64,000 nt of DNA from Caballeronia turbans (lineage in GTDB: Bacteria; Pseudomonadota; Gammaproteobacteria; Burkholderiales; Burkholderiaceae). Below, in pieces: positions 8,828 through 18,196 of this stretch. The first letter of the stretch is position 1; each line of letters starts with the position of its first letter. The stretch spans positions 1 to 64,000 of the forward strand of contig FCOD02000028.1 of the NCBI GenBank assembly GCA_001544655.2, given 5' to 3'. Position numbers and translations under genes: made by a program. The notes under the pieces were generated by a model. That model was not told where the DNA came from, did no database searches, and worked only from the letters and a program-made list of their open reading frames with translations.

Positions 8828-9756
8828 CGGCGAGCCGCTGGCGAGCGCTCGTTTGCATGCTGCTCTTCGCGTTGAGCACGCTCGCGCGCGCGGCGATGAG
8901 CGGCATGCCCGCGCCCGTCGCGATCGCGCCGGGCGTGTACGCGTTCCTTGGCGACAACGATGCGGTTGCGCCCGCGAATCACGGCATCGTCGCGAACAAT
9001 GGCTTCATCGTCGGGCCGGAGGGCGTGACCGTGATCGACACGGGGGCGTCGTATCGCTATGGCCGCGCGATGATCGAAGCGATCCGCAAGATCACGCCGT
9101 TGCCGGTGAAGCTCGTCATCATCACGCATCAGGCGCCCGAGTTCGTGTTCGGCGCGGCCGCGTTCCGTGACGACGGCGTGCCGATCCTCGCACACGCGCG
9201 CGCCGCGCAACTGATCCGCGAGCGCTGCTCGATCTGCCTCGCCAATCTGCGCAAGACGCTCGGCGAAGATGAAATGGCCGGCTCGCGTGTGACGGTGCCC
9301 GACAAGACGGTGAACGGCACGACGGAAATAGAGAGCGGCGGGCGCCAGCTGCAATTGCTGCACTTCGGGCCCGCGAGCACGCCCGGCGACCTCGCCGTGC
9401 TCGACACGCAAAGCGGCGTGCTCTTCGCGGGCGGGCTCGTCTCGAACGGACGCATCCCCGAATTGCGCAACGAGCAGATTCCCGGCTGGCTCGCCGCGCT
9501 GGAAAACCTGCATGCCCTCGACCTGAAGACGGTTATTCCGGGCTTCGGCGCGCCCTTGCGAGGCGACGGCATCATGCGCACGGGCGACTATCTCCGCGAA
9601 CTCGATGCAGCGGTGAAGCGAGCCTACAAGAACGGCGTCGGCCTCACCGAGGCGATGCATACCGTGCAAGTGCCCGCGTTCGAGCATGACAAGCTCTATG
9701 CGATCGCGCAGCCGCAGAACGTGCAGCGCATCTATCTTCAGCTCGAAAAGCAGTAA
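8824..9756 (+). CDS. Quinoprotein relay system metallohydrolase paralogue with degenerate metal site
   Basis: A 310-residue exported paralogue of the metallohydrolase two genes upstream, with the same fold and length. The zinc site is lost: THMHPDH is replaced by THQAPEF (only H102 remains; A104, E106 and F107 replace H, D, H), the bridging aspartate becomes G (AGGLV) and PGHG becomes PGFG. It carries a CSIC pair (C134, C137) absent from the intact paralogue. It is probably a non-hydrolytic partner or binding protein in the relay system. Translation is coupled to the SoxYZ-like gene. Confidence 0.85.
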   Translation: MTASRWRALVCMLLFALSTLARAAMSGMPAPVAIAPGVYAFLGDNDAVAPANHGIVANNGFIVGPEGVTVIDTGASYRYGRAMIEAIRKITPLPVKLVIITHQAPEFVFGAAAFRDDGVPILAHARAAQLIRERCSICLANLRKTLGEDEMAGSRVTVPDKTVNGTTEIESGGRQLQLLHFGPASTPGDLAVLDTQSGVLFAGGLVSNGRIPELRNEQIPGWLAALENLHALDLKTVIPGFGAPLRGDGIMRTGDYLRELDAAVKRAYKNGVGLTEAMHTVQVPAFEHDKLYAIAQPQNVQRIYLQLEKQ

Positions 9757-9809
9757 ACCGTTGCCGCATCTTTCTCTCTAACGCCGTACAACCACTAGGA
9801 GACACGACG

Positions 9810-10118
9810 ATGGCTCAGCTCGTAGCGCTATACAAGAACCCGTCCGACCCGAAAGCATTCGACGAATACTATGCTTCGACCCATGCGCCGCTTGCGAAGA
9901 CGCTGCCGGGCTTGCGGCGCTACGAGATCAGCACCGGGCCGGTCGTGGCCGCGTCGGGCGATTCGCCCTATCACCTCGTCGCGCTGTTGCAGTTCGATTC
10001 GCTCGAAGCGATCCAGACCGCGCTCGGCTCGCCCGAAGGCCAGAAGACCGCCGGCGATCTCGCCAACTTCGCTCAGGCTGGCGTCGAGCTATTGATGTTC
10101 GATTCGAAAGAGGCCTGA
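9810..10118 (+). CDS. EthD-domain small protein
   Basis: A 102-residue cytoplasmic protein of the EthD/dimeric alpha-beta barrel family: MAQLVALYKNPSDPKAFDEYY at the start and a conserved HAPLAKTLPGLRRYEIS segment. EthD-like proteins accompany diverse degradation clusters, and their catalytic role is often unproven. AGGAG lies upstream of the ATG. It starts 53 bases after the relay operon and may be its last gene; a strong hairpin follows it. Confidence 0.85.
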   Translation: MAQLVALYKNPSDPKAFDEYYASTHAPLAKTLPGLRRYEISTGPVVAASGDSPYHLVALLQFDSLEAIQTALGSPEGQKTAGDLANFAQAGVELLMFDSKEA

Positions 10119-10130
10119 TACCGCTCACGC

Positions 10131-10159
10131 CTTCGGAGACGCAAGTGCGTCTTCCGAAG
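10131..10159 (+). terminator. Strong hairpin downstream of the EthD gene
   Basis: CTTCGGA + GACGCA pairs with TGCGTC + TCCGAAG across a short loop and one bulged T, about 13 pairs in all. The following tract is cgcatcgtctttcctc, only moderately T-rich, so it is a terminator-like structure rather than a textbook intrinsic terminator. Confidence 0.5.
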
Positions 10160-10231
10160 CGCATCGTCTTTCCTCGGTTCATTTCCCCGCAACGCATGAC
10201 CCGCATCGCCGAATGGGGATGCTGCACGGTT

Positions 10232-10273
10232 TTGTATCCATCGATACAATACGTTCTGTATCAGCCGATATAA
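10232..10273. promoter_or_regulatory. Twin operators of the TetR-family regulator
   Basis: Two similar inverted repeats: TTGTATC-catc-GATACAA (10232-10249) and CTGTATC-agcc-GATATAA (10256-10273), same 7-4-7 design, 24 bases apart. They lie 36 bases upstream of the regulator start and are the kind of site a TetR dimer pair would bind for autorepression. The binding itself is inferred. Confidence 0.7.
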
Positions 10274-10308
10274 AACATCGGCCCCTTCGATTTCGATGGA
10301 GCAGCATC

Positions 10309-10923
10309 ATGGCGCGACCGCGCAATTTCGACGAGGACAGCGTGCTCGATGCCGTTGCCGAAGCGTTCTGGACGCACGGCTACGAAGGCACGTCCACGCG
10401 CGACCTCGTGCAGTACACGGGGCTCACACAACCGAGTCTCTATAACGCTTTCGGCGACAAGCGCGCGCTCTTTCTGCGTGCGCTCGATCACTATCTCGAG
10501 CACACCTTGCGCGAGCGCATCCAGCGGCTCGAATCGTCGATGCCGCCTGACCGGGCCATTACCGCCTTCTTTCGCGAGATCGTCGAGCGTTCCGTGTCGG
10601 ACGAACATCGGCGGGGCTGCATGCTGGTCAACGCGGCGCTCGGGATGTCGCCCGAAGACGAAGAATTTCGCGAACTCATCGCCGAAGAGATGTCGCTGAT
10701 GCGAGCGTTCTTCGAGCGCTGCATGAAGGCTGGCCTGAAGAGCGGCGCCATCGAGCGCGTGATGTCCGCCGACGCCGCCGCCACCAGCCTCCTCGCGGTG
10801 CTGCTCGGCGTGCGCGTGCTGGCACGCGTCGATCCGAAGCCTGCGTTGCTGAGCAATGCCGTCGGACCGACGCTGGCGATGCTCAAGCTGCCGCCTCTCG
10901 GCCTGAGCGCCGGAAAGCGCTAA
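10309..10923 (+). CDS. TetR/AcrR-family transcriptional regulator
   Basis: A 204-residue regulator: the HTH is near residues 8-50 (FDEDSVLDAVAEAFWTHGYE, then TSTRDLVQYTGLTQPSLYNAF) and a C-terminal ligand domain has a GCMLVNAALG stretch typical of the AcrR subgroup that controls small reductases or exporters. A ribosome site (GGAGC) precedes the ATG at 10309; an upstream ATG would run through the operators. The next gene, an MFS transporter 70 bases downstream, is the likely target. Confidence 0.9.
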   Translation: MARPRNFDEDSVLDAVAEAFWTHGYEGTSTRDLVQYTGLTQPSLYNAFGDKRALFLRALDHYLEHTLRERIQRLESSMPPDRAITAFFREIVERSVSDEHRRGCMLVNAALGMSPEDEEFRELIAEEMSLMRAFFERCMKAGLKSGAIERVMSADAAATSLLAVLLGVRVLARVDPKPALLSNAVGPTLAMLKLPPLGLSAGKR

Positions 10924-10993
10924 ACCTCTCGCACCTTTTTTACGTCACTTTGTCCGCCGCGTGCACGCGCACCTGGCCGCAGGAGTCGTCATC

Positions 10994-12217
10994 ATGTCGG
11001 ATCAAACGGTATCGCCTATTCGCAGCGGTCAGCACACTTCGCTCGATGCCCGCGCGCTTTTCGCGATGCTCGCGGGCTTTTGCGCGAGTCTCGTCGCGAT
11101 CGGGCTCGCGCGCTTCGCTTACACGCCGCTCATTCCGCCGCTCATCGAAGCGCACTGGTTCACGTCATCGCAAGCGGTGACGCTCGGTGCTGCGAATTTC
11201 GCGGGATATTTCGCAGGCGCGATTTTCGGCCGCGCGATTGCCCGGGCATTCACCAATCGACACGCGCTGCGCCTCTTGATGGCGATCGCAACGGCCGCGT
11301 TCTTTGCGTGCGCGTTTCCGCTATCGATCGCGTGGTTCTTCGCATGGCGCTTTCTGTCGGGCTTGTCCGGCGGCGCGATCATGGTGCTCGTCGCAACGAC
11401 GATCCTGCCGCATATCCCGCCCGCGCGTCGCGGCTTCGCAAGCGGAATGATCTTTATCGGGCTGGGCTTCGGTATCGCGGCATCGGGCACGCTGATTCCA
11501 AGGCTCCTGCATCACGGCCTGCACGATACGTGGATGGGTCTCGGCATGTTCTCGCTCGCGCTAACCGCAGTCGCGTGGTTCGGCTGGCCTGCGGCCAATG
11601 CGCCCGCCGTGGCTGCGCAAGCCGCCACGATGCAAGCCGATGCGCTCGGCGGCGCGCGTTTGCGGCTCCTGTACGCGCAATACGCGGCGAATGCACTCGG
11701 TCTCGTGCCCGTGATGATTCTGCTCGTCGATTGCATCGCGCGTGGCTATGGACGCGGCGCCGAAGTGGGCGCGAGCTATTGGGTGCTATATGGCGTCGCG
11801 GCGATCTTCGGGCCGCTCATCTGCGGGAATGCGGGCGATCGCATCGGCTTCGGCATGGCGTACCGGTTCGTGCTGGCGCTGCAGGCGGGCGCAGTGGCGT
11901 TGCTGGCGCTATGCGCGAATCCGTATGTGATCGGTGTCGCGACCGTCGCGCTCGGCGTCTCCACGACGGGCATCGTGCCGCTCGCGCTCGGCCGCGTGCA
12001 TGAGCTCCTGCCGCACGATCATGTCGAGCAGCGCGCGGCGTGGAGCCGGGCGACATCGGCATTCGCGCTGTGCCAGGCGCTCGCGGGATATGGCTATTCG
12101 TTCCTCTTCTCGCATACGCATAACGACTACGCGCTGATCTTCGCGTGCGGTGCCTTTGCACTGGCAGTCGCGTTCGTCGCGGACCTCATCGTGAACCGCA
12201 AGCGAGTCGAAGCCTAA
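10994..12217 (+). CDS. YbfB/YjiJ-family MFS transporter
   Basis: A 407-residue inner-membrane protein with about 12 predicted membrane segments, LARFAYTPLIPPL near residue 40 (a hallmark of the YbfB/YjiJ branch) and an FLSGLSGGAIMVLVA segment. The substrate is unknown. AGGAG precedes the chosen ATG; an earlier in-frame ATG 33 bases upstream has none. It is probably co-transcribed with the TetR gene. Its stop overlaps the convergent Pr6Pr gene by three bases. Confidence 0.85.
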   Translation: MSDQTVSPIRSGQHTSLDARALFAMLAGFCASLVAIGLARFAYTPLIPPLIEAHWFTSSQAVTLGAANFAGYFAGAIFGRAIARAFTNRHALRLLMAIATAAFFACAFPLSIAWFFAWRFLSGLSGGAIMVLVATTILPHIPPARRGFASGMIFIGLGFGIAASGTLIPRLLHHGLHDTWMGLGMFSLALTAVAWFGWPAANAPAVAAQAATMQADALGGARLRLLYAQYAANALGLVPVMILLVDCIARGYGRGAEVGASYWVLYGVAAIFGPLICGNAGDRIGFGMAYRFVLALQAGAVALLALCANPYVIGVATVALGVSTTGIVPLALGRVHELLPHDHVEQRAAWSRATSAFALCQALAGYGYSFLFSHTHNDYALIFACGAFALAVAFVADLIVNRKRVEA

Positions 12218-12957
12218 TCGATCCGGCCGGAGGACGAGTCGCCGGATTCGGTCTCCGGATCGGTCACGCTCAGGTCTTCGCGCCGATGATTGATCGCGAG
12301 AAATACGCTCATCAACACGAGAAACGCGACGACGAGCATCGCGGCATTAATGAGCACGCGCTCATAGCCGAGTTCCGTGACGTTGATGAATGGATAGGGA
12401 TAGAAATCGGAAAGTCTTCCGCGCCATAACGTGATGCAGAGATAAGACAGCGGATAGACGAGCCAGAGCGCACATCGTCGCAATGACAGATGAAAACGCG
12501 GCACGAATAAAAACCAGTACAACGCCGCGAGTGCGGGCACGATCGTATGCAGCGATTCATTGACGAGCGCGCGATAACCTGAAGGCGTCCAGAGATATCG
12601 CAGCAACGCGTTATAGGCTATCCCGACGAACACGATATACACGACGATCGCCGTAATCACTGTGGGCCTGCGAAAAAATCGCGCGATGGGGAAGTGCGCG
12701 CGTGTCGCGACGCATGTGAAGCAAAGTGCGGTCAGCAGTACGGTGACGTTCGTCAGATAGCTGCTCATGCGAGCGATGCCATCGAACACGGTGAAGCCGC
12801 GATGCACCACGCGCGCGATGGTGATATCCGTTTGCGCGGCGAACGCGAGCCACGCGATCATCGCGATGGCTGCGGCGAGCGCGAGCGACGCGGTGCTCGG
12901 CGTGTGAAGCGGCAACTCGGGCTCTTGCCGCGGCGGTGTGGGAGATGCATTCGGCAT
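12214..12957 (-). CDS. Pr6Pr-family integral membrane protein
   Basis: About 247 residues with six predicted membrane helices and conserved FTVFDGIARMSSYLTNVTV, 'NALLRYLWTPSGY', 'ESLHTIVPALAALYW' and FPYPFINVTELGY-like segments, matching the bacterial Pr6Pr / FAR-17a-like membrane family of unknown function. The start is ambiguous: ATG at 12957 or at 12966, neither with a clear ribosome site. The tail is hydrophilic and acidic (DPETESGDSSSGRID). Confidence 0.75.
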   Translation of the reverse strand: MPNASPTPPRQEPELPLHTPSTASLALAAAIAMIAWLAFAAQTDITIARVVHRGFTVFDGIARMSSYLTNVTVLLTALCFTCVATRAHFPIARFFRRPTVITAIVVYIVFVGIAYNALLRYLWTPSGYRALVNESLHTIVPALAALYWFLFVPRFHLSLRRCALWLVYPLSYLCITLWRGRLSDFYPYPFINVTELGYERVLINAAMLVVAFLVLMSVFLAINHRREDLSVTDPETESGDSSSGRID

Positions 12958-13254
12958 GAGGCCCATTTTACGTGTGCGGCAGTCGTGATCGGCAATGCGG
13001 CAGCATTCGGGGTGCATGCTGCGCAAGTTAGCGCCCGCGATAGCTCGTTTGCGCTCGCGCCGCTAGAGCGGGATCGAATCAGATCGGATTACTTTCATAT
13101 TACGAGATATTGAAAGGAGGAAGACTTTCGGGCGTCGCGGCGCCCGGGTCCGGTGCGCAGGTGAGGTCCGCGCAGCGCGTCAAACAACACGACGTAATTC
13201 CTCTTTACGCACTGCGTCCATGACCGGGCCACCAACGCCTTCCGAATCGAACCT

Positions 13255-14643
13255 TCAGCCAAGCTTGCCTACCGCATCCCGCAACGCCGTCCGCAGCCCC
13301 TCCTCAACCACCGGATGATAAAACGGCATCCGCAACATCTCATCGACGGTAAGCGTCATTTGCAAAGCCCACGCAAGCAGATGCGCAATATGCTCCGCAT
13401 CCGGCCCGATCCATTCCGCGCCGACGAAGCGGCGGCTCGCGCGATCGACATACACGTGCATCAGCCCGCGATTCCTGAGCATCACGCGGCTGCGCCCTTG
13501 ATCCTCGAAGCTCACTTCGCCCGTCACGAAAGTGCCTTGCTTTAGGTCCACGTAACGCGCACCGACCATCGCAATGCCCGGATCCGTGAACGCAATCGCG
13601 ATCGGCGCGCGCCGCTCGACCGCCACGACATGCGGATAACGCGCTGCATTCGTCCCTGCGGCGCGACCTTCGTCGGCGGCTTCGTGAAGCAGGGGCAGCA
13701 CGCCGTTCGCATCGCCCGCGATGAATACCGGATGCGTGCCCGCCTGCAAGGTCAGCGCATCATGGAGCGGCGATCCATCGTCATCGAGTGCGAGGGACGT
13801 GTCGTGCAGACCAAGCCCGCCGACATTCGGCTTGCGTCCCGCGGCCACGAGCACATAGTCGAACGTGTCCTCGATCAGCTCCCCGGCACCGGAGACATAA
13901 CGCAGGCGCACCTCATCGCCTTCGCGCAAAGCGGCTTCGACTTGCGCACGCGGCTCGAAATGAAGCGCTTCTGCGAATACACGTTCGGCATAGCCGCGCA
14001 CATCCGGATCGCTCAAGGGCCCGACGCGTCCGCGCGCACCCAATACCGATACCCGCACGCCGAGCCGCGCCAGCGCCTGACCCAGTTCCAGCCCGATGAC
14101 ACCCGCGCCGATCACCGCGACGCGCTTCGGCAGGTCGTCCCATGCGAACACGTCGTCGTTGATGACCGCGCGATCGCCGAGCGCGCGATACATCGCGGGC
14201 ATGACGGGGCTCGATCCGGTCGCGATCACGACGCTCTTCGCGTGCACTCGCGTGTGCTCGCCCACTTGCAGCAAGTTGTCGTCGATGAAACGCGCATAGC
14301 CGATGAGCTTGTCCGCATCGGGCATCGCATCGACACCCGCAACGACGAAGCCCACGAAGCGATCGCGCTCACGCTTCACGCGCGCCATCACCTCGCGCCC
14401 GTCGATAAGCACCGCGCCGTCGATATGCACGCCGAATGCATCGGCGTGAGTCGCGTGATACGCCGCGTCGGCCGCAGCGATGAGCAGCTTCGAAGGCATA
14501 CATCCGACGCGCGCACACGTCGTTCCGTGCGCGCCGCCTTCGATGAGAATCGCCGAGGCGCCCGCCGCCTTCGCCGCGCGATACGCGGAAAGTCCCGCGC
14601 TGCCCGCGCCGATGATGGCGACATCCGTATGGATCGTGTTCAT
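13255..14643 (-). CDS. Dihydrolipoyl dehydrogenase (flavoprotein disulfide reductase)
   Basis: A 462-residue FAD enzyme: GAGSAG dinucleotide motif near residue 12, the redox-active pair C43-x4-C48 in TCARVGCMPSK, a second NAD-binding GAGVIGLELG motif, a GDANG FAD segment and the C-terminal HPVVEE (H443, E448) that forms the catalytic dyad. There is no N-terminal lipoyl domain. It stands alone rather than in a 2-oxoacid dehydrogenase operon, so the partner complex is unknown; a mercuric reductase-like or soluble lipoamide reductase role is possible. Divergent from phnC. Confidence 0.88.
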   Translation of the reverse strand: MNTIHTDVAIIGAGSAGLSAYRAAKAAGASAILIEGGAHGTTCARVGCMPSKLLIAAADAAYHATHADAFGVHIDGAVLIDGREVMARVKRERDRFVGFVVAGVDAMPDADKLIGYARFIDDNLLQVGEHTRVHAKSVVIATGSSPVMPAMYRALGDRAVINDDVFAWDDLPKRVAVIGAGVIGLELGQALARLGVRVSVLGARGRVGPLSDPDVRGYAERVFAEALHFEPRAQVEAALREGDEVRLRYVSGAGELIEDTFDYVLVAAGRKPNVGGLGLHDTSLALDDDGSPLHDALTLQAGTHPVFIAGDANGVLPLLHEAADEGRAAGTNAARYPHVVAVERRAPIAIAFTDPGIAMVGARYVDLKQGTFVTGEVSFEDQGRSRVMLRNRGLMHVYVDRASRRFVGAEWIGPDAEHIAHLLAWALQMTLTVDEMLRMPFYHPVVEEGLRTALRDAVGKLG

Positions 14644-14771
14644 GATGAAGTCCCGAATGGTTGTTGCATTTGCAACCATCATGACGCGCGCCACACGAAA
14701 CGCGAATGCTCGTTCGGATCGATTTCCTGCTCGATCGTCTCAGACGACGGCGCGATGAAGTCATGTATTCA

Positions 14772-14780
14772 TCTAGACGT
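14772..14780. promoter_or_regulatory. Candidate PhnF operator upstream of phnC
   Basis: TCTAGACGT, the reverse complement of the ACGTCTAGA found at the phnG promoter, lies 90 bases before phnC. On the minus strand it reads GTCTAGAT, one base from the HutC/PhnF-type GTNTANAC pattern. The match to the second phn promoter is what supports it. Confidence 0.5.
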
Positions 14781-14870
14781 CTCATGCGCGTCACTGTCTC
14801 GTCATGTTCGCTTCCTAGAATCTCCCGAACGTTTCAGCGCGCCGTTTGAGCGCGCCCATCGAGGGAAGCT

Positions 14871-15707
14871 ATGGACGCAATTCGCATCGAGCGTCTCACC
14901 AAGACGTTCGGAAACGGCCGCAAGGCGCTCGATTCCGTCGATCTGCGCGTGGAGGAGGGCGAAATGGTCGCGCTCATCGGCGCATCGGGGTCCGGCAAAT
15001 CGACGCTCCTGCGGCACATCGCGGGCTTCACGGCATCCGACCCCGCGCCATCGCACGTCACGTTGCTCGGCCGGCCGATCCAGCAGAACGGCAGGATCGT
15101 GCGCGAAGTGCGCCCGATCCGCCGCGACGTCGCCTTCGTGTTTCAGCAATTCAATCTAGTCGGACGCCTTTCGGTGCTGACCAACGTGCTGATCGGCGCG
15201 TTGTCGCGCGTATCGCTGTGGCGGCGTCTCGCGGGCCGCTTCCCGCGCGGCGAGCGCTCGCTCGCGATGGAATCGCTCACCGCGATGGGCATCGGCGAGC
15301 ACGCATTCGAGCGCGCGAGCAATCTGTCCGGCGGCCAGCAGCAACGCGCCGCACTGGCCCGCGCGCTCGTGCAGCGCGCGCGCATCGTGCTCGCCGATGA
15401 GCCCATCGCATCGCTCGATCCCGAATCGGCGCGCCGCGTCATGGAGTTGATGCAGGCGCTCAATCGCGAGCACGGCCTGACGGTCGTCGTGTCGCTGCAT
15501 CAGATCGATGTGGCGATGAAGTACTGCCCGCGCACGATCGCGTTGCGCGATGGCCGCGTCGTGTTCGACGGCGCGAGCGAGCGCCTCACGTCCGCCGTGC
15601 TGCGCGAGCTGTACGGCTCGTCGGCGGACGAACTGCTCACGCATCGCAGCGCGCCGAGCGCGCACACGCAAGCTTCGCAGGCATTCGCCTCGGCCGCGGG
15701 CGTTTAA
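14871..15707 (+). CDS. phnC: Phosphonate ABC transporter ATP-binding protein PhnC
   Basis: A 278-residue ATPase: Walker [10 protein letters not shown] near residue 38, LSGGQQQR signature near 144, Walker [13 protein letters not shown] and the switch histidine in SLHQ. It powers phosphonate import with PhnD and PhnE. GAGGGA precedes the ATG. First gene of phnCDE, spaced 33 bases from phnD. Confidence 0.95.
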   Translation: MDAIRIERLTKTFGNGRKALDSVDLRVEEGEMVALIGASGSGKSTLLRHIAGFTASDPAPSHVTLLGRPIQQNGRIVREVRPIRRDVAFVFQQFNLVGRLSVLTNVLIGALSRVSLWRRLAGRFPRGERSLAMESLTAMGIGEHAFERASNLSGGQQQRAALARALVQRARIVLADEPIASLDPESARRVMELMQALNREHGLTVVVSLHQIDVAMKYCPRTIALRDGRVVFDGASERLTSAVLRELYGSSADELLTHRSAPSAHTQASQAFASAAGV

Positions 15708-15740
15708 GTTTCGAACCGAACATCAACCCTGGATCGCATC

Positions 15741-16712
15741 ATGAAAACAGCCCGTCTCTTCCTGGCCGGCGCCGCGCTCGCGTCTTGCCTTCTGACGCAG
15801 ACCGTTCTTGCCGAGACGATCAACTTCGGCATCATCTCCACCGATTCGTCCGCCGCGCTCAAGCAGCGCTGGCAGCCGCTCATCGACGATCTGAACAAGC
15901 AGACCGGCCTCGACGTGAAGGCGTATTTCGCGACCGACTATGCGGGCATCATCGAGGCGATGCGCTTCAACAAGGTGCAGATCGGCTTCTTCGGGAATGC
16001 TTCGGCGATCGAAGCCGTCGATCGTTCGAATGGCGAAGTCTTCGCGAAAGTGAAGTACAAGAACGGCGAAGCGGGCTATTACTCGCTGCTCATCACGAAC
16101 GCGAACAGCAAGTGGAAGTCGCTCGATCAGGTGCTGAAGAACACGAAGGACATCAATCTCGGCTTCGGCGATCCGAACTCCACGTCGGGCACGCTCGTGC
16201 CTTCGTACTATCTGTTCGCGAAGAACGGTATCAATGCGAAGCGCGCGTTCAAGAGCGTGTTGCCGTCGAGTCATGAGGCGAACATGCTCGCGGTCGTGAA
16301 CGACAAGATCGACGTCGCGACCAACAACACCGACATGCTCGACACCATCAAGAAGCAGCATCCGGAGCTGTATCCGAAGGTGCGCGTGCTGTGGAAGTCG
16401 CCGCTGATCCCGTCCGACCCGCTCGTGTGGCGCCGCGATCTGCCGCAGGCGACGAAGGAAAAGCTGCGCAGCTTCTTCGATCACTACGCTGAAAAGGATC
16501 CGCGCGAGCAGGCGGTGATGGCTTCGATATCGGGTTATTCGGGCTTCGCGCATTCGTCGAACGCGCAGCTCGTGCCCATTCGTCAGATGTCACTCTTTCA
16601 GAAGAAGGAGCAGGTGCAGAACGATGCGCATCTCGACGCCGCCGACAAGGAAGCGCAGCTCGCAGCGCTCGATCAGAAGATCGCCGCGCTCGACAGCACG
16701 GCGGCGAAGTAA
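15741..16712 (+). CDS. phnD: Phosphonate-binding periplasmic protein PhnD
   Basis: A 323-residue solute-binding protein with a signal peptide ending near VLA|E. Family features are NFGIISTDSSAALKQRWQPL at the mature N-terminus, 'YAGIIEAMRFNKVQIGFFGN' and DPNSTSGTLVPSYY, which form the phosphonate pocket. The C-terminal stretch is rich in Q and K and coiled-coil-like, as in other PhnD proteins. The stop codon abuts the phnE start directly. Confidence 0.95.
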   Translation: MKTARLFLAGAALASCLLTQTVLAETINFGIISTDSSAALKQRWQPLIDDLNKQTGLDVKAYFATDYAGIIEAMRFNKVQIGFFGNASAIEAVDRSNGEVFAKVKYKNGEAGYYSLLITNANSKWKSLDQVLKNTKDINLGFGDPNSTSGTLVPSYYLFAKNGINAKRAFKSVLPSSHEANMLAVVNDKIDVATNNTDMLDTIKKQHPELYPKVRVLWKSPLIPSDPLVWRRDLPQATKEKLRSFFDHYAEKDPREQAVMASISGYSGFAHSSNAQLVPIRQMSLFQKKEQVQNDAHLDAADKEAQLAALDQKIAALDSTAAK

Positions 16713-17531
16713 ATGAAGCCGCTCGACGTAGCCACGTTCGAGGCCGGCGTCGTCCGGCCCATCACGACGAGCGCACCCAGGCGAAGCTGGACGTCGATGC
16801 TCGGCTGGATCGTCGTCATCGCCGTGCTCGGGCTGTCATGGAAAAGCGCGGACATGCGTCCGCTCGATCTGCTCGGCGCATCGGGCAACATGAGCGAGTT
16901 CGCACGCGACTTCTTTCCACCCGACTTCACGGAATGGCGCACGTATGCGCATGAAATGATCGTGACGCTCGCGGTCGCGGTGTGGGGCACGGCGCTCGCG
17001 CTGGTTTGCGCAGTGCCGTGCGGCTTGCTTTCGGCGCAGAACATCGCGCCCGCGTGGGTCTCGCAACCGGTGCGACGTTTGATGGACGCGTGCCGCGCGA
17101 TCAACGAAATGGTCTTCGCGATGCTCTTCATCGTCGCGGTCGGGCTCGGTCCGTTCGCCGGCGTGCTCGCGCTTTGGGTGCATACGACGGGCGTGCTCGC
17201 GAAGCTTTTCGCGGAAGCGGTCGAGGCCGTCGATTCGAGGCCCGCCGAAGGCGTGCGCGCCACCGGCGCGAGCAGTCTCGATGAAATCGTCTACGGCGTG
17301 CTGCCGCAGGTGTTGCCGTTGTGGATCTCGTTCGCGCTGTATCGCTTCGAGTCGAACGTGCGCTCCGCGATGGTCGTCGGCATGGTGGGCGCGGGCGGGA
17401 TCGGCGTCGTGCTCTATGAGGCGATCCGCTCGTTCAACTATGCGCAGACATGCGCGGTGATGCTGATCGTCATCGTGATCGTGTCGCTGATCGACCTCGT
17501 ATCCGGCTGGGTGCGCGAGCGCGTGATCTGA
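16713..17531 (+). CDS. phnE: Phosphonate ABC transporter permease PhnE
   Basis: A 272-residue inner-membrane permease with about six membrane helices and the EAA loop '[22 protein letters not shown]' near residue 170 that contacts PhnC. Its first base follows the phnD stop without a gap, so translation is probably coupled. One phnE gene only; some loci have two. Confidence 0.95.
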   Translation: MKPLDVATFEAGVVRPITTSAPRRSWTSMLGWIVVIAVLGLSWKSADMRPLDLLGASGNMSEFARDFFPPDFTEWRTYAHEMIVTLAVAVWGTALALVCAVPCGLLSAQNIAPAWVSQPVRRLMDACRAINEMVFAMLFIVAVGLGPFAGVLALWVHTTGVLAKLFAEAVEAVDSRPAEGVRATGASSLDEIVYGVLPQVLPLWISFALYRFESNVRSAMVVGMVGAGGIGVVLYEAIRSFNYAQTCAVMLIVIVIVSLIDLVSGWVRERVI

Positions 17532-17635
17532 GCTGCGTCACGACATCAGGACGTGGCGGCATTTGCGTGTCTGCCTCAAAATTCCTCGGCCACCGTGAAT
17601 TGTCCCGTCGCGGAAGAGAGAAGGGCGCGGTGAGC

Positions 17636-18196
17636 CTAGACGCGGCCCGCGACCGCGAGCACGTCGAGGAATTGCGTGCCGGCGTCGGCGAGCATGCCGG
17701 AATTGTCGATGTTCACGACGCGCGCGTGCGACGGCAATTCGAACGCGGGGCGGCGCGCAAGCCGCGCTTCGATCTGCCGCGCATCCTCGCGTCCGCGGCG
17801 CGCGAGACGCGCGGCCAGGACCGAAGGCGTTGCATCGATATGCACGAAGCGCGCGTCGGGATAACGGTCGAGCGCGAGTCCCGCGTGCTGCCGCGAACCG
17901 TTCACGACGACGGGCATGCCGCGCGCAAGCCACGCATCCAGTTCGATGCCGATGCCGTAGCGCAGCCCGAGGCTCGTCCAATGCATCGCGAAGAGGCCAT
18001 ATGAAAGCCTCGAAGTGAACTCGTCATGCGACAGCGCGATATGGTTCTCCCCTTCCCCGACCGCGCGCGTGATGTAGCGATGCGCGAACATCACCTGCGC
18101 GCCGATGCGTTCGCGCGCGAAGCCGAGCAAAGAGTCCTTGCCCGCGCCCGATGGTCCCATCACGTAGATCAGTTTCGAGCTATCGACTTCGGTCAT
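17636..18196 (-). CDS. phnN: Ribose 1,5-bisphosphate phosphokinase PhnN
   Basis: A 186-residue guanylate-kinase-fold protein with a P-loop GPSGAGKDS near residue 14. It converts ribose 1,5-bisphosphate to PRPP, returning the ribosyl product of C-P lyase to nucleotide metabolism. The start ATG overlaps the end of the upstream DUF1045 gene by four bases, the last step of phnF-DUF1045-phnN. A longer in-frame extension lies in the neighbour and was ignored. It converges toward phnE. Confidence 0.92.
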   Translation of the reverse strand: MTEVDSSKLIYVMGPSGAGKDSLLGFARERIGAQVMFAHRYITRAVGEGENHIALSHDEFTSRLSYGLFAMHWTSLGLRYGIGIELDAWLARGMPVVVNGSRQHAGLALDRYPDARFVHIDATPSVLAARLARRGREDARQIEARLARRPAFELPSHARVVNIDNSGMLADAGTQFLDVLAVAGRV

